From contig JALDNG010000026.1 of assembly GCA_024349245.1 (NCBI GenBank), positions 2,176,001 through 2,240,000 on the forward strand: DNA of 64,000 nucleotides, in the 5' to 3' direction. Of the stretch, positions 1 through 11,500 are shown piece by piece. The notes beneath the pieces are model-generated. The model ran no database searches, was not told the DNA's origin, and worked only from the letters and a program-made list of their open reading frames with translations. The translations under genes were made by a program, and so were the position numbers. The stretch is from Neodontobutis hainanensis. Taxonomy: Eukaryota; Chordata; Actinopteri; Gobiiformes; Odontobutidae. Numbering within the stretch: position 1 is the first letter of the stretch; every line of letters starts with the position of its first letter.

Positions 1-92
1 CGATATTATGAAGACTTGTATACGTTATATAATATAATTTTTAACCTTATATTATAGATCTTATTATACAGCTATGCCCCTACATGTGTGGT

Positions 93-193
93 GTCCCAAT
101 TCTTAGGGGTGGCCTGTAATCTTAGCCCTTCCTTTGGAGGGCCAAGGAGTAGGGCTAAAGGGAAAGGCTAGAGATAAGTTAGAGAATTGGGAC
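93..193. mobile_element. Near-palindromic MITE-like hairpin
   Basis: The terminal arms GTCCCAATTCT (93-103) and AGAATTGGGAC (183-193) are perfect 11-bp inverted repeats. An inner pair, CTTAGCCCT (121-129) against AGGGCTAAAG (151-160), continues through CC(T)TTGG/CCAAGG to a four-base loop near 138-141. The whole 101-bp unit can fold on itself, which is typical of a small non-autonomous DNA transposon. A target-site duplication is not evident. Confidence 0.6.
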
Positions 194-1775
194 TGGGCCT
201 TAATGTTTTTTACCCACTTGCTGACAACACACACATAGTCAGTAGCTTCCTATTTGCCATATACAGTATATCTCGTTTATGCAATATTTTATAGTTTTAG
301 TGGGTAACGTCTTTTTGTCTAATGAAAATGTATTAAAATGTATTATAGTCTGTCTGTACATGCAGCTCAAATCCTCATCCGGAAGACCAAGACCAATGCA
401 TTGCTGGACTTGTGTTCTGAGTTGTGTATAAATATCCACTAGTGCCTGTTCTACAGATGGAGTGTCTTTCTAATTAACAAAACACCACCTAGCTAACACA
501 TCATAACCTCACGGTGAAGTGATATAACAAGCTGCTGGAAACTCAACCTTCTCATTCCGCAACATGTTTGAATGTTCAGCAAGTACACTGCTCCATTTTA
601 AAAGACCTTTTCCGCTGTTGTTGACAGAGATAAACATTTTTTTATCGCGAGCCTTGACGCCCAGTGAAGTGAAGTTGACAGTCCAGTAACAGGGGCCGTT
701 CGCTAATGATTTTTGAGCAGCCCCCAGCTGAGTCCTAAATGTCTGCAATATCCATAAACAACTCTATACTGTCCAATTAGGCAGACAGAGATGTACTGGG
801 CTGTCAGACAGATTTGCATGGCTAAGCACCTGAGATCCAGAGGATGATGAGGGGGATGGTTCACCGGCCAGGGAGAGAATGTGCACAATGAATGACTTTC
901 ATTATGGCATTACCGTTTTACACACACAGTCATCCAATTACTGCCTGGATTAATTGATCATCGTACCTTCTTGTTCCCAGCATTGAAGCTCTGGAGCACC
1001 TCTGTTTTTCTCCACTCTGTACCAACTGCACAACCCGCTGCTTCCATTCCTTCTTGTTCCAGGTTTACAGCTATGGCTTAATAAAAAAAAAAGTCTGAGG
1101 GGACATTGTGAAGAAGGGGCGGGAGGGGAGATTGTTAGAGAAAACCCACCATTGGCCACCACTGTGAGGACGGCCATTTGCAGCGTTGCATACACAGAGA
1201 ATAATTAGAATTTATGGGCTCTTGTCAATCGCGCCTCATCCACTTCTCCGCTGTAGAGCCATCAGTGGTCAGAAGGGTTCACCGGAGCATGACTCATCCC
1301 TGAGTGCGTTTGATCACGATGAATTATGCCTTTTAGATTCATTATGGCACTTTATTTCTCCTCACTGTCCTCCTCCCTTGTCCGTTCAGCACCGGGAATG
1401 AAAAGTACAAGACAGGGAACATATTTTATTGTATGCATGCTGTCATGCAGCAGTTAAGAGAAAAGTGCTTGTGCTTTAGCCTTTAGCTAATCTGGCACAA
1501 TCATGCACAGTGGAACAATGCTGGACCAATAGATAGTGATATCATGCATTTATACTTGCAAAAGGCCTTGGAAGCAAAGACATGATAACATGATGACATG
1601 ATGATGTGTTAGGGGTAAAGCCTTTGTAGCTAACACAGAAGCTGAACGTAATGGGACATTTCCTGCAAATGGTGCTGAAGAAAGAGTGTGTAAATAAGGA
1701 ATGTGAGCCAAATTAGAACCGTTCAAAACTCAACACTTTCCTATTATGATTTTTATGTCATATATAACATTACAT
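194..1775. other. Non-coding 3' flank, nothing recognised
   Basis: Only short chance reading frames are present. There is no recognisable repeat or RNA gene. A short A-run lies at 1081-1092, and an ATTAATTGATCAT stretch near 949-961 is homeobox-like but isolated. Confidence 0.5.
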
Positions 1776-1825
1776 GCCGTGACCCCTCACAGGACTAAGC
1801 AGTAGAAAATGAATGAATGAACAAC
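1776..1825 (+). mobile_element. Non-LTR retrotransposon (LINE) 3' tail fragment
   Basis: The sequence GTGACCCCTCACAGGACTAAG followed by CAGTAGAAAATG and a (GAAT)n-like run is a familiar fish LINE 3' end. The fragment at 21655-21992 ends in the same style (GGATAAGCGGTAGAAGATGG). Only the extreme 3' terminus remains, so the family is not assigned. Confidence 0.5.
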
Positions 1826-4196
1826 ATTACATGGATATACAGTCCTTGGAGCCAACCATCATTTTGCATGGCCTTCATTATCAACCCACTATTTCCACTG
1901 TCTATAAGCACAATAAATGAGTGCAATATAGCACCGTCGTTTCGAAAGCAGTGACAGATAATGTGAGGACCTGGAAGATTTGTGGCGGCCATCTTGCAGA
2001 TTGTTTGAAAAAGCACAACTGGAAGACTTCAAATGTGGCATCCTGAAACCACTTAAATATGACAAAAATCTAATTGAACCCTCGCTGTTTGCTGTACAGG
2101 ACTATGACAAGCGCTAATGGGATCATTTAAGATCATTTAAAATACAAACGAGTCTTCACTTTGCATTCATTAATTACCGCTAATTATATGAACAGCTAGC
2201 CTTGTCGGGGCAGTACATTTAGCTGTCTGTGACTTGTGAACATCAGGCCTGGGCTAGAGGATGTCCCATTTACCTTCTGGATGACTGGATGATAATGTGT
2301 GATGATAGAAGGATTAATGTGTTAGGCAAACATTTTTTTACTCCGCTACAACATAATTCCAGATCAGAAATATTTGCAATGCAACTCCACATTAAGACAA
2401 TTTCAGATTTCTGGTTTTGTGCGTCCACAACATCATTTAGACCGAACAGATTGCATCAACTCATTTCTGCATTTTTAATTGTTTTACTTGCATGGCCCCA
2501 TTTCCCTCCAGGGACAGAGCCCAGTCGAAACACGGAGGTTAGTAATCTCTGATGCAAGCAATCTGCTACATTTCACATCATGTCAAGTCCTTTTCTGTTA
2601 GCGTTTTCAGCTTGGTTAATAATGTAGTTACCTTTCTCCGTTCATTTATGCACGCTAACGTTACCTATCCATATAAAAAAGTGATATCTGGAGTAATTAC
2701 TATCACGAGCGGTCAATCTTTTTTTTTTTTTTCGTTTTCAGCCCGTGTTCCGCGCTTCATCAGTAATCAAGGGTTAATTTCACACCTCAGTGGATTGCCT
2801 GCCTTAATCTGTATTCAGTGTAATTAAATCTGTCCAATAAAGTGAGCTCTTTTCCTCTTTGTTCTTTCCCCATCTCCGACTCTTTTTTTTTTTTTTTTTA
2901 TTGTTTTACACCCATCACATCTCATGAGCTGAACTACAGGCCATTCAGCTCCGTTTGACAGCAAGAATCTATCCCTAAAATTAAAACATTCCTGACCACG
3001 ATTGTTTGAGGAAAAAAGGAAGCTGACACATCCACCGTCTATTTTACTTCTCTTCTTTTCTCATTCGGTTCGACTGGAATGTGAAGATTTGACCCTGTCA
3101 ATCAGGCTTCTTGACAAGTTTAATCATGGTGTGCCCTCCACAAAATCACGGCTAAATAGGAATGCAAATAATAGAGCACTGGGGCCTCTTATAAATGGTA
3201 ATCAAGAGGACTAATCAACTGACAGGTCTGCGGATTGGGTCCGCATGAGGAGTCACTCAAACTTCATGGCTTTGTTTTTGTAAATTTTGTCTTCAAAAAC
3301 TACATTATTGTTATGTAAAATGTAAAACATAACTTATAATAAAGTGCATCTGTGCTGTGTAACAAATTTTTTTAAAAAAGTAGTTAGTAAAGCAGTAATC
3401 AAGACTAGTGGCCTAACTAGTCATTAACTTAGCTAGTAGGCTATTGCTAGCTGTGTTACACGCTGCATAGGGCTTGGCTAAGCACAGACTCTAAACAACG
3501 ACAGTAGACAGTTAGCTACAGCTTATGATAACTTATGTAGCTAGTAATGCTAAGACTGGTAAAAATATATATACTTTAAAAACATTAATGTTACATTGTC
3601 TAGGGTTAGGAGTAGCCCAGATGCTTATCATCAACAGTAGACAGTAACAAAACAGGCTATACCCTAGTGCTATGTAGCTAGCAATGCTAACAGCTGTCCA
3701 GAAAACGCAGTCTTTATAAAGCAATTGTACATGTTGAATAGTATAACGCAATACTTTTTTATAAATGAGTGAATATTTCTGTGTCATACCAGCAGTAGGT
3801 TATTGACAGTTAAGCCAAATTTTAGGGAAGCAGATAGAGGCAATGGAATTACAATAAAAAAAAAAAAAACAAGAATCACAATTTAAAAAAAATAAAATTT
3901 TTATATTTATATTATATATTTTTAAATTGTTATATTGTCTTGACTGTAAATATGAAGAAATGTTAATCCTATTTTAATCAGCATTGTCCTAATTGCTAAA
4001 AGGTATAGCTAAAATGTTTAAAAAAGAATGTGTCAAGCTAGCTATTCAAGTTTTATTCTGGCTGCCGCTGTCCCATATAACATAATTAATCTTAAAGCTT
4101 GCCAAAATGGAAAAAATAAATAAAGATAAAAGAAAATGTATATATTAATTATCTTTTATCTTTATTTTTTTATTTTTTTATTACATTAGCTGGGAT
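1826..4196. other. AT-rich non-coding 3' flank with TAGC-rich patch
   Basis: No gene was recognised. Poly-T runs lie at about 2709-2722 and 2883-2899. Between about 3405 and 3700 the words TAGCTA and GCTAGC are unusually dense, and TATGTAGCTAG-AATGCTAA occurs twice (near 3533 and 3670) as an imperfect direct repeat. The stretch 3850-4190 is very AT-rich simple sequence. Blocks at about 2110-2230 and 3060-3240 have balanced, enhancer-like composition but no decisive motif. Confidence 0.45.
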
Positions 4197-4402
4197 CATT
4201 TTATATAGCGCTTTTCCACATACTAGGTACTCAAAGCATTTTACATTAAGCTTCCATTCACCCATTCAACAGGACTGGAGGCAAGGTGGGTTAAGTGTCT
4301 TGCCCAAGGACACAACAACAGTATAAACTGAGAAGAGAGTGGGAATCAAACCTCCAACCTTCCGGTTATAGGACGACCGCTCTACCACTGAGCCATTAAT
4401 GA
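4197..4402 (-). mobile_element. tRNA-derived SINE with shared central domain (copy 1)
   Basis: On the minus strand a tRNA-like head reads GGCTCAGTGGTAGAGC (A box) and GGTTTGATTCC (B box, 4352-4342). A central domain around GTCCTTGGGCAAGACACTTA follows, and the tail carries GCTTTGAGTACC and AAAAGCGCTATATAAAATG. Head and central domain match the SINE at 29183-29400, including 42 identical bases (4275-4316), but the tail differs. The architecture fits the V-SINE superfamily of fishes. The exact family name is not assigned. Confidence 0.75.
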
Positions 4403-7400
4403 AGAACATATTTTATCGGCCATATTCCTGTCCCTGGGCTCAGTTCATAAATTAATTTTGCAACTGCTTTCCTGCATTGTTGCAACTCAGATGCCACATT
4501 TAACTATGTCTTTTGAATCCAAATTCTATGTATTTTTTCAGATGAACACATATGTTCCAACATTGTAGCTAGATAGTAGACTTTAATGTATTCAAATATT
4601 GTCTTGCCAAAATAAACAATTTCAATTTCAAAGTGTTTCAACTGTTATAAAACCTTAATAATGACTTTCAATTGTTTAACCAGTTTAAGCCCTTCAAGGT
4701 GAGTTGTGTAAAAATGTTGTCAAGGAACACATCCATCCACACGCCCAGTTAACGTTCCTGTCCTTCCGTCTAGAGTAGGCAAACTGAACACTGCTGGAGG
4801 AGAAGCACACACATTTTTAACACACATTCTTGCAAGAATGATATTTTATATTGTTTGATTTTGAGAAACCACCATTTAACTTGGTTTGTTCATGGATAAC
4901 AAGTGCCAACTTAATGGGGCCAATTAAGGGACAACCTGAGTAGAGCATTTAAAAGTTAAAACACTATTATTATCAGTACCAATATTACACAGTAGTATTT
5001 AGTAGTTTTCTTTTTATGTTGAGATTACTAGGTCATGTTATTTTACTGTCATCTACTAAATTTGAACATAAGGCCAGTGCGGTTATTCATGTTAAGAACA
5101 CAGTATCTTTTCTGGGTAATACATTAACTATCAATACAAGCTTGTTAAAACTTTACAACCGCCTTAACTTTCAGCCAATGTGAAGACAAAAGGTTAGATT
5201 TAAAGCTTGTAAAGGGTATTTCTTCTTTTCATGTGAGACCGACCGCCTGTTTCTGAACAATGTAAATGAGTTGCCAATCTCCCCTTCCTCTGTGATATGC
5301 CATAAAAGTCAAGGGCTCCATGAAGACTTTGAAATGTTGATTCGTCTCAGACTAGGGTGACTTCCCTTTGCACCTTTAAAAATACAACTGATCTAAGTTT
5401 TATGTGCACTTGAGACTTGAGAAGGTTGTCTCTCTCTCTTCCCAATTGTCAAAAATGTCAAGCCTAAATATTAAATTCTATCTTGCTGTGACTGCGTCAA
5501 AAGTCAGGGCACTTTTTTTTATTATTTTTTAAGTCCATGAGATCAGAATGGGGCTACAAATCCAAGTTTACATTCGTAAAGAGGCTGACTCCCAGCAACG
5601 GAGCCTTTATTTGTACATGATTAAGATCCACATTCAGAACAGTCTGAGCAGTTGCTTTATGTTCTGGGTTGTATAAATCATTTATTTCAAAAACCATATA
5701 TTCTGAAAGGGGTAAATTGGATTTTCCTCGCCATAATTATACATAATTTTAAATGGTTTGGTTTGTCACAGGGAATAAAAGGGGTTATATGGCACGTCAG
5801 CTGGATCTAACATTTTTAAAGACTACACTTCTCCGCTCGCTAATGATGGTTTACAGGCCAATTCTCTGGGGGCAGTCTGAGTGCTTCCAAGATATCACAT
5901 CTTCACAGGCGAGCCGCATAACTTAGTCTGGCAATGCCAATGTGGGGTTTTTACAGACGAGCCAAGAGACGTGAGCAAGAGACATGTCAGGAAAAGCTAC
6001 TGTATTTGAAACTGTGCAAACAAAACATTACAAAACCAAATCGTTTTTTTAAACCTACCCTCTTTAAAGCGCCATGGGTGATTTCAGCACTTAATGGGAA
6101 TTTCTGAAACCTCGCCACAAATCCTTTTGTTTTTCTTGTAGGCTTGGTTTATGTTTGCCTACTTTCAAACACATTCATTATTTTTAAAAAGAGGATCGTG
6201 ACTGAAATTTACCCATATTGTATTGTAGTTTATAAAACACAATAAACACTTTTCATAAGATCCAGCTCTTTCGACAGTGTGTACTTCAGTAACTCCTCGG
6301 CTTTCGGTTTCCTTGTACATATCCGTACTTGGCTGGTTGAAACTGAAAAGTGAAAGTGCAAATACAAAAATGGCAATGTTTTCTCTAAAGCTAATGTTGT
6401 TCTAAGTCATAGTCCAATTAAGAAAGAATGCAAAATGTCAGGTATTGTTCATTCACCAAAGGGTGTTCACTGAAGGATGGAGAATTCTTGTGCAAAAATG
6501 AGAAATAAAAAAAAAAAAAACAGCAACATTTTAAGGTAATTTTAGCAAATACTTTTTCTTTTTTGAATTTTCCTTCTACGTTGTGGTTATCTGGGAAACT
6601 GGTGTAGCGTTCTTAATTTTAAGTTCAGAAAGCTTGGAATAAATCATAAACCTTTCTCTGCTGGTTATTGCAGCAGCCCTTCATCTAAACTGTAAACACA
6701 GAAAACGCAAGCCTTGCCAGAGGATTACTACCAGTACCAAACTGCGCCGTACCAACCCGACCTGTACCGTAATACTCAGTGGAAACGTGGCCTGAGATTC
6801 ATCTGCTCACCTTACCTACACTCGAAGATCAACACCCAAACAATGGAGCAGCCGAGACCAGACATCATTAGGCTTCTTAACCGCTCACAACACACAGACT
6901 GACTGACATCCAGCCAATTTGGCCATGAGCTGAGAGAGCGACTAGTCTGTGAGCCCACTATGGACTAATGATGGGCTAAGCCTGTCCTGGCCCTTCACAG
7001 GACTGTTTGATCAGGTACAGTAGAAATGCAGTGTGACATGGAGTTCACTATACATTCAGCACTATTTACCTGCTTGAATACCATCATGAGTGGGGGGATG
7101 ATCAGAAAAAGAGGGCTAGCATCTTAGTTTTGGACTCACCTGTCACTCTATCTTTGGAAATGATGATGATGTGCATTAGCGTGATTGAAAGAAACTTTTA
7201 AATGTGTCCATACGTTAAGAAAAAGCTGTTTGGATGACAATAGATTGTAATTAGAACATTGTGCAGGATATAGGAGCGTGCAGACCATCTCCTCACCACC
7301 GCAGGCAGCTGGATGGATGTGTGAAGGCAAATATACAGAGCCATGATGCCCAGTATTTATAGCATCCAGATAACACTAGGTTGGAAATTGACAGGCCCAC

Positions 7401-8017
7401 CTAATGATGCTCCTCAAAGTGGCATGGATGCAGACGAGTGGACCTCTTCAAATGGGAGGCCAATCCCTGCTGACACAGGGGATAATAGCCCAGCGTTGAG
7501 CCCATTGTCTGGGCACCCCACACCATGGCATTTGGAACCGAGCGGCCCCTGTTCCTGCGGACAAATGATGCGCTCTCTGCCAGGGACTGTCAGCCATCAC
7601 GTCTCTCAGTCAGCCCGTTCACATGAGAGATGACGGCAGAGGCCACTTTCTCTTAACCCTATTAGTTTAGGAATAATTAGCATGGTAACAGTGAATGGGA
7701 TAATTATTTTAATGATCTATCCAGCTGTCTCTCTTTTTATGGAGCTATGGATCTATATTTAGCTTTATTTAGCTAGCTATCATCTAAAGAAGTATGTGTT
7801 TAGCCAAATTTACACCTCAGCTCATTTAGCTAATCTAAGTAGCTTAACATCTATTAATAGTTTAATTTGCATGAGACAGCTAATACTTAGTGTAATAATT
7901 AATTATGTGTTTTTACCTAGTTGTGTTCACATATATAGCTCACAGCCATAGAAAAAAAATCATTGTGGTGTATTTAGCTATATGTGTATCTACAGTCATG
8001 TTTTCATAAAATACATA
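4403..8017. other. Non-coding 3' flank, no gene recognised
   Basis: Only short unconvincing reading frames are present. The region is AT-rich up to about 6700. From about 7490 to 7720 the composition is more balanced and may be a constrained element. Between about 7750 and 8000 the word TTAGCTA recurs, as near 3.5 kb. No RNA gene or complete mobile element was recognised. Confidence 0.45.
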
Positions 8018-8027
8018 TATTTTTTTC

Positions 8028-8116
8028 AACTTTATTTACCCAGGTAAGTCAAGTGAGAATCAATTCTCATTTACAATGACGACCTGGCCAAGAAGCAGCA
8101 CAAAAACACAAAAATA
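8028..8116 (+). repeat. Unclassified fish interspersed repeat fragment
   Basis: The run CTTTATTTACCCAGGTAAGT followed by GAGAATCAATTCTC and ACGACCTGGCCAAGAAGCAGC is a wording I recognise as recurring in many teleost genomes. It contains an imperfect palindrome (GAGAATCAATTCTC). Class and full length are unknown. Confidence 0.45.
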
Positions 8117-8537
8117 GTTACATAAGAAGTACAGGAGGAGATATGTTAAAAGCAAAAAAGAAAACTTTCTTGTAATATAATATAATCTTTGAAAAATGGA
8201 TGTAATATTAGACCAGGATCCTGACTGAGTAATGGCCATTATTGACTTTCAGTGATTTTCTGGGACTACTTTCCCGTTATGCGGCCCATAGAGCAGGGTC
8301 ATACGGCCCTTACCCATGTGTTTACCCACTGTCAAGCATGTGATCGGTTCTGACCAATGGGCTTTTTGGGATGCATAGGATTTTTTCCCTACCTCAAGTG
8401 GCCACTGGTAGAATTGGCGCCAAGGGAATACATCCATTATATGTCCATGGTCACTCCCCATTTTGGGTCAGTCATGCTAGTCTGTTAGCTAACAACATTA
8501 ACTTTGTTTTATTTGCAAGAGATATCTTCTCTACTAG

Positions 8538-8560
8538 CATCCATCCATCCATCCATCCAC
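8538..8560. repeat. CATC tetranucleotide microsatellite
   Basis: A short run of about five CATC units ends in CCACCC. The reverse strand reads GATG, a common tail motif of fish LINEs, but no LINE body is recognisable beside it. Confidence 0.8.
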
Positions 8561-11500
8561 CCGATAATCAGAGGTAAACAAAGCCCCCCCTCCTGAGCGG
8601 CAGAGGGCCCGCCCCCAGCTGCCACTGGGACCTCCATTAAGCCCAGTGTTTCCTGAGACTCTGGTCGTCTCTGATTCATCAACAAGACGTTGGTTGGCAT
8701 GATTTATCTATGCCACTTACTTGTTTTCATTTTGCCCGGGGGCTGCTGCCAGCATCAGGGGCTTCTTTTTTTTTACAATGTGACAGCTCCATCTCAAGAG
8801 AAAAGACTCCCCATGCAAAAACACTGCATCAAAACAAATAAGACCCGAGCCACTTAAGAGAAGTGGCTGCATTCAGGAGCCATTTTCACTACATGTCAGC
8901 CAAATGATGCAACGGCACGCCAAATCTGCATTACTTCTGTGCTCATGGCTTTGTCTGGAAATTCTATTTAAGCAGGATTTGGACACAAATGGCCGATGTG
9001 TCTTTATGCATCTGCCGTTCTTTTTTTGTTTTTTCCCAGTCTGACCCCAAAATTATGCATATGTTTATTGATTACTGTTTGTATTTTTCCTCTGCTGGTT
9101 TGTGAATATTTCCCACCTTTCGTTTACGTCTCCCACCCCCTTCCTTGCTCCCGAAATCTACAGGCAACGGGACGCTCTTGTACATTAAATAAGAACTGTC
9201 ACCCTGGGCAACTCGCAGCAGCGGAGCATTTATTCTGCCTCACATTTCCTGGCACTTAGAATTATTTCCTTCATGCCTGATAACCAAATTACAATATGGC
9301 AGGTCTCCCCGGAGCCACAGGATTGTTAGTGCCAGCTCACAACATACTTTCAACTGATGTGGCATTTCATGTACAGCTGCCAATCAAAGGCAGCAGAAGG
9401 GAGAGATGTAAATGAGGGCGGGCCCGACGGTGTTCAATTACTGCTCTGAGCTCTGCATAATCCCCCTTCCCACTGACGGACTGACAGACAGCTCCACATT
9501 CCTCCTCATCCCCAGCTTTCTCCCCTAATTTCACCACCGTTTCGCCTCATACTGGGACAGCGGATCACACATTGGAGGGAATTTCTGTCATTTCCATTTA
9601 GAATATGTATTATATTGCATCTGAAGCACTGTGCAAAAGAAGGCACGTGTGTAAAGTCAATTATGGTCGACAAGAAATTCTCAATAAAGCACAATTTGTG
9701 ACCAGCAGCTTGCCGCTAAACAAAGTCTCCTGTTGGCTAGGTTGAATATGATTTTATGTTCCATTATGAAGGAAAGGGGATCTTGGTGTGTGAGTGGGAT
9801 GAGATACTCTTAGCTGCCTACTCAGCATCAACCTTTGGTAAATACTCAGATTAAGAAGATCCATGAATAGTGCTGGTATCTCTTGCTCTTTCTGTCACAA
9901 AGGCACTGTTGGATTCCTCTTAATCCCCATGTTAAAGGTAAGCCAGCAGAATGGCTTAAGTGATGTTCTGCTTGTGACGGAGACATTATGCCATTAGAGC
10001 TGCAGAATTCAAAAGGCAGCGAGTGTGTTCAAAGCACAATGTATCAGACATAATTCCATAGGCTTCATTTTTAAAATACCAAATTGTTTTTCACTGCAGT
10101 CACCTGATTTTCGTCTGCCATCGCCTGTGTCATTTTCTTTTCTCGTCTGTCTAAAACTGGCACTTTTGTTGCATTCCAAGAGGTTGATAAATCAATCCAT
10201 CAAAAAATTCTTTGCGGTGAAACTCAATCAAGAAAGGTCATGTCGGCGGGAAAAGAACAGATTAAATTAGCATTGAATTAGACATGGAAAGTGAGCTCTG
10301 TCAAAACCATCACTGTGCTCAGCACAATTAGAATATGTTAATTATGCATTTCATTAAGGGGCCTCAGCGCTCTTTGAATGTGAGATGAAATGTCACTGGT
10401 GTAGGCAGCCGAAAAATGGAAGATTGCCAGGCACAACTTTCTTTGTGCAATGTGTGACACCTTCATTAACATCAGGGATTGCTAGTCTGATTAGACTTTT
10501 TGTATTAGTTTAAGCCTTTAGGCTTTCAAATGCTAGTCCTTTTTTCTCCATTTTGATGTGGCAGCTAAGACTCTTCTCTATTTCTAAGCAGATTCTGTCT
10601 GCGGTTCTACTCTTTGTTGAACTCCTCCAACATAATGCCACGACATTGGACGTAACATCGCATTGTCTTTGTGTAGGTGACGGCATTTACCACAGCTTTG
10701 TTTCTCATAATCACAGGTCACTTTCAGTGGTGCTGCTCTTGAGGAGGTGCTTTTCCACTGTGTGCACACATCCAGCGTATTCAGGGTGGCCTTTGTCTTA
10801 AAGTATGCAATGTTGACATTAACTGTGGATGGGTACAATTTCCTGTTTAATCTTAACAGTAAGGCTAACATTTGTTCAGTCTGTGATAGATAGGAAGACA
10901 CTTCCAGCTTGATATACGTATAGCTCTTCATCACTGCAGGAAAACTGCAGTACAGACTTATTTCTCTGCACCAGTGATTAACTTCTGAGTGAACTCGAGA
11001 ATATCCCGCACACTGTGTAATGCTTGACAGGTCATCATATTGTATTCTGTGGCAATCACACCCAGAACAGATGATAGGTACAGGAAAGTTGGACTGCGGC
11101 AGCTTACATTACGGATCAGCCAACTTTTAAAACTTCATTAAAACAAAATGAAAGCACTTCCCAGCACACTTAAATTAAATCGAAATGCTTTGGAAAGAGA
11201 TGATGAAAGCTAGAAGTGGGACCTGTCTGACAATTTCAGTGCTCACATACTTTCATGACATAAGATGATTCCTGTGTGCTGAGAGTGAATGGTAGGAATG
11301 ATTGTCTGTGGAAGAGCCCATCTCACAGATGTAATATAGATGTCTTGAATGAGTGACTACCTGCTGCTCTGTCTTTGTAGCCATAACGGCGAATATACAC
11401 TACCTTTAGAATAGAGCCCCCACCTCCCGCTGCACCACAAGATTGCCCTTTTACACCAACCACAAGATGGCTAAGGAGGTGAAGCTATAGATGACGATCG

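Noticed and set aside
2229..2552. 107-codon plus-strand frame
   Set aside because: Composition and content look random, with no family resemblance.
10584..10934. 116-codon minus-strand frame
   Set aside because: No domain, no splice signals of note, and an overlapping frame on the other strand.
11459..11472. CTCF or YY1 site ACCACAAGATGGCT
   Set aside because: One short match that fits two factors. Kept only as a note because the evidence is weaker than for the 44-47 kb cluster.
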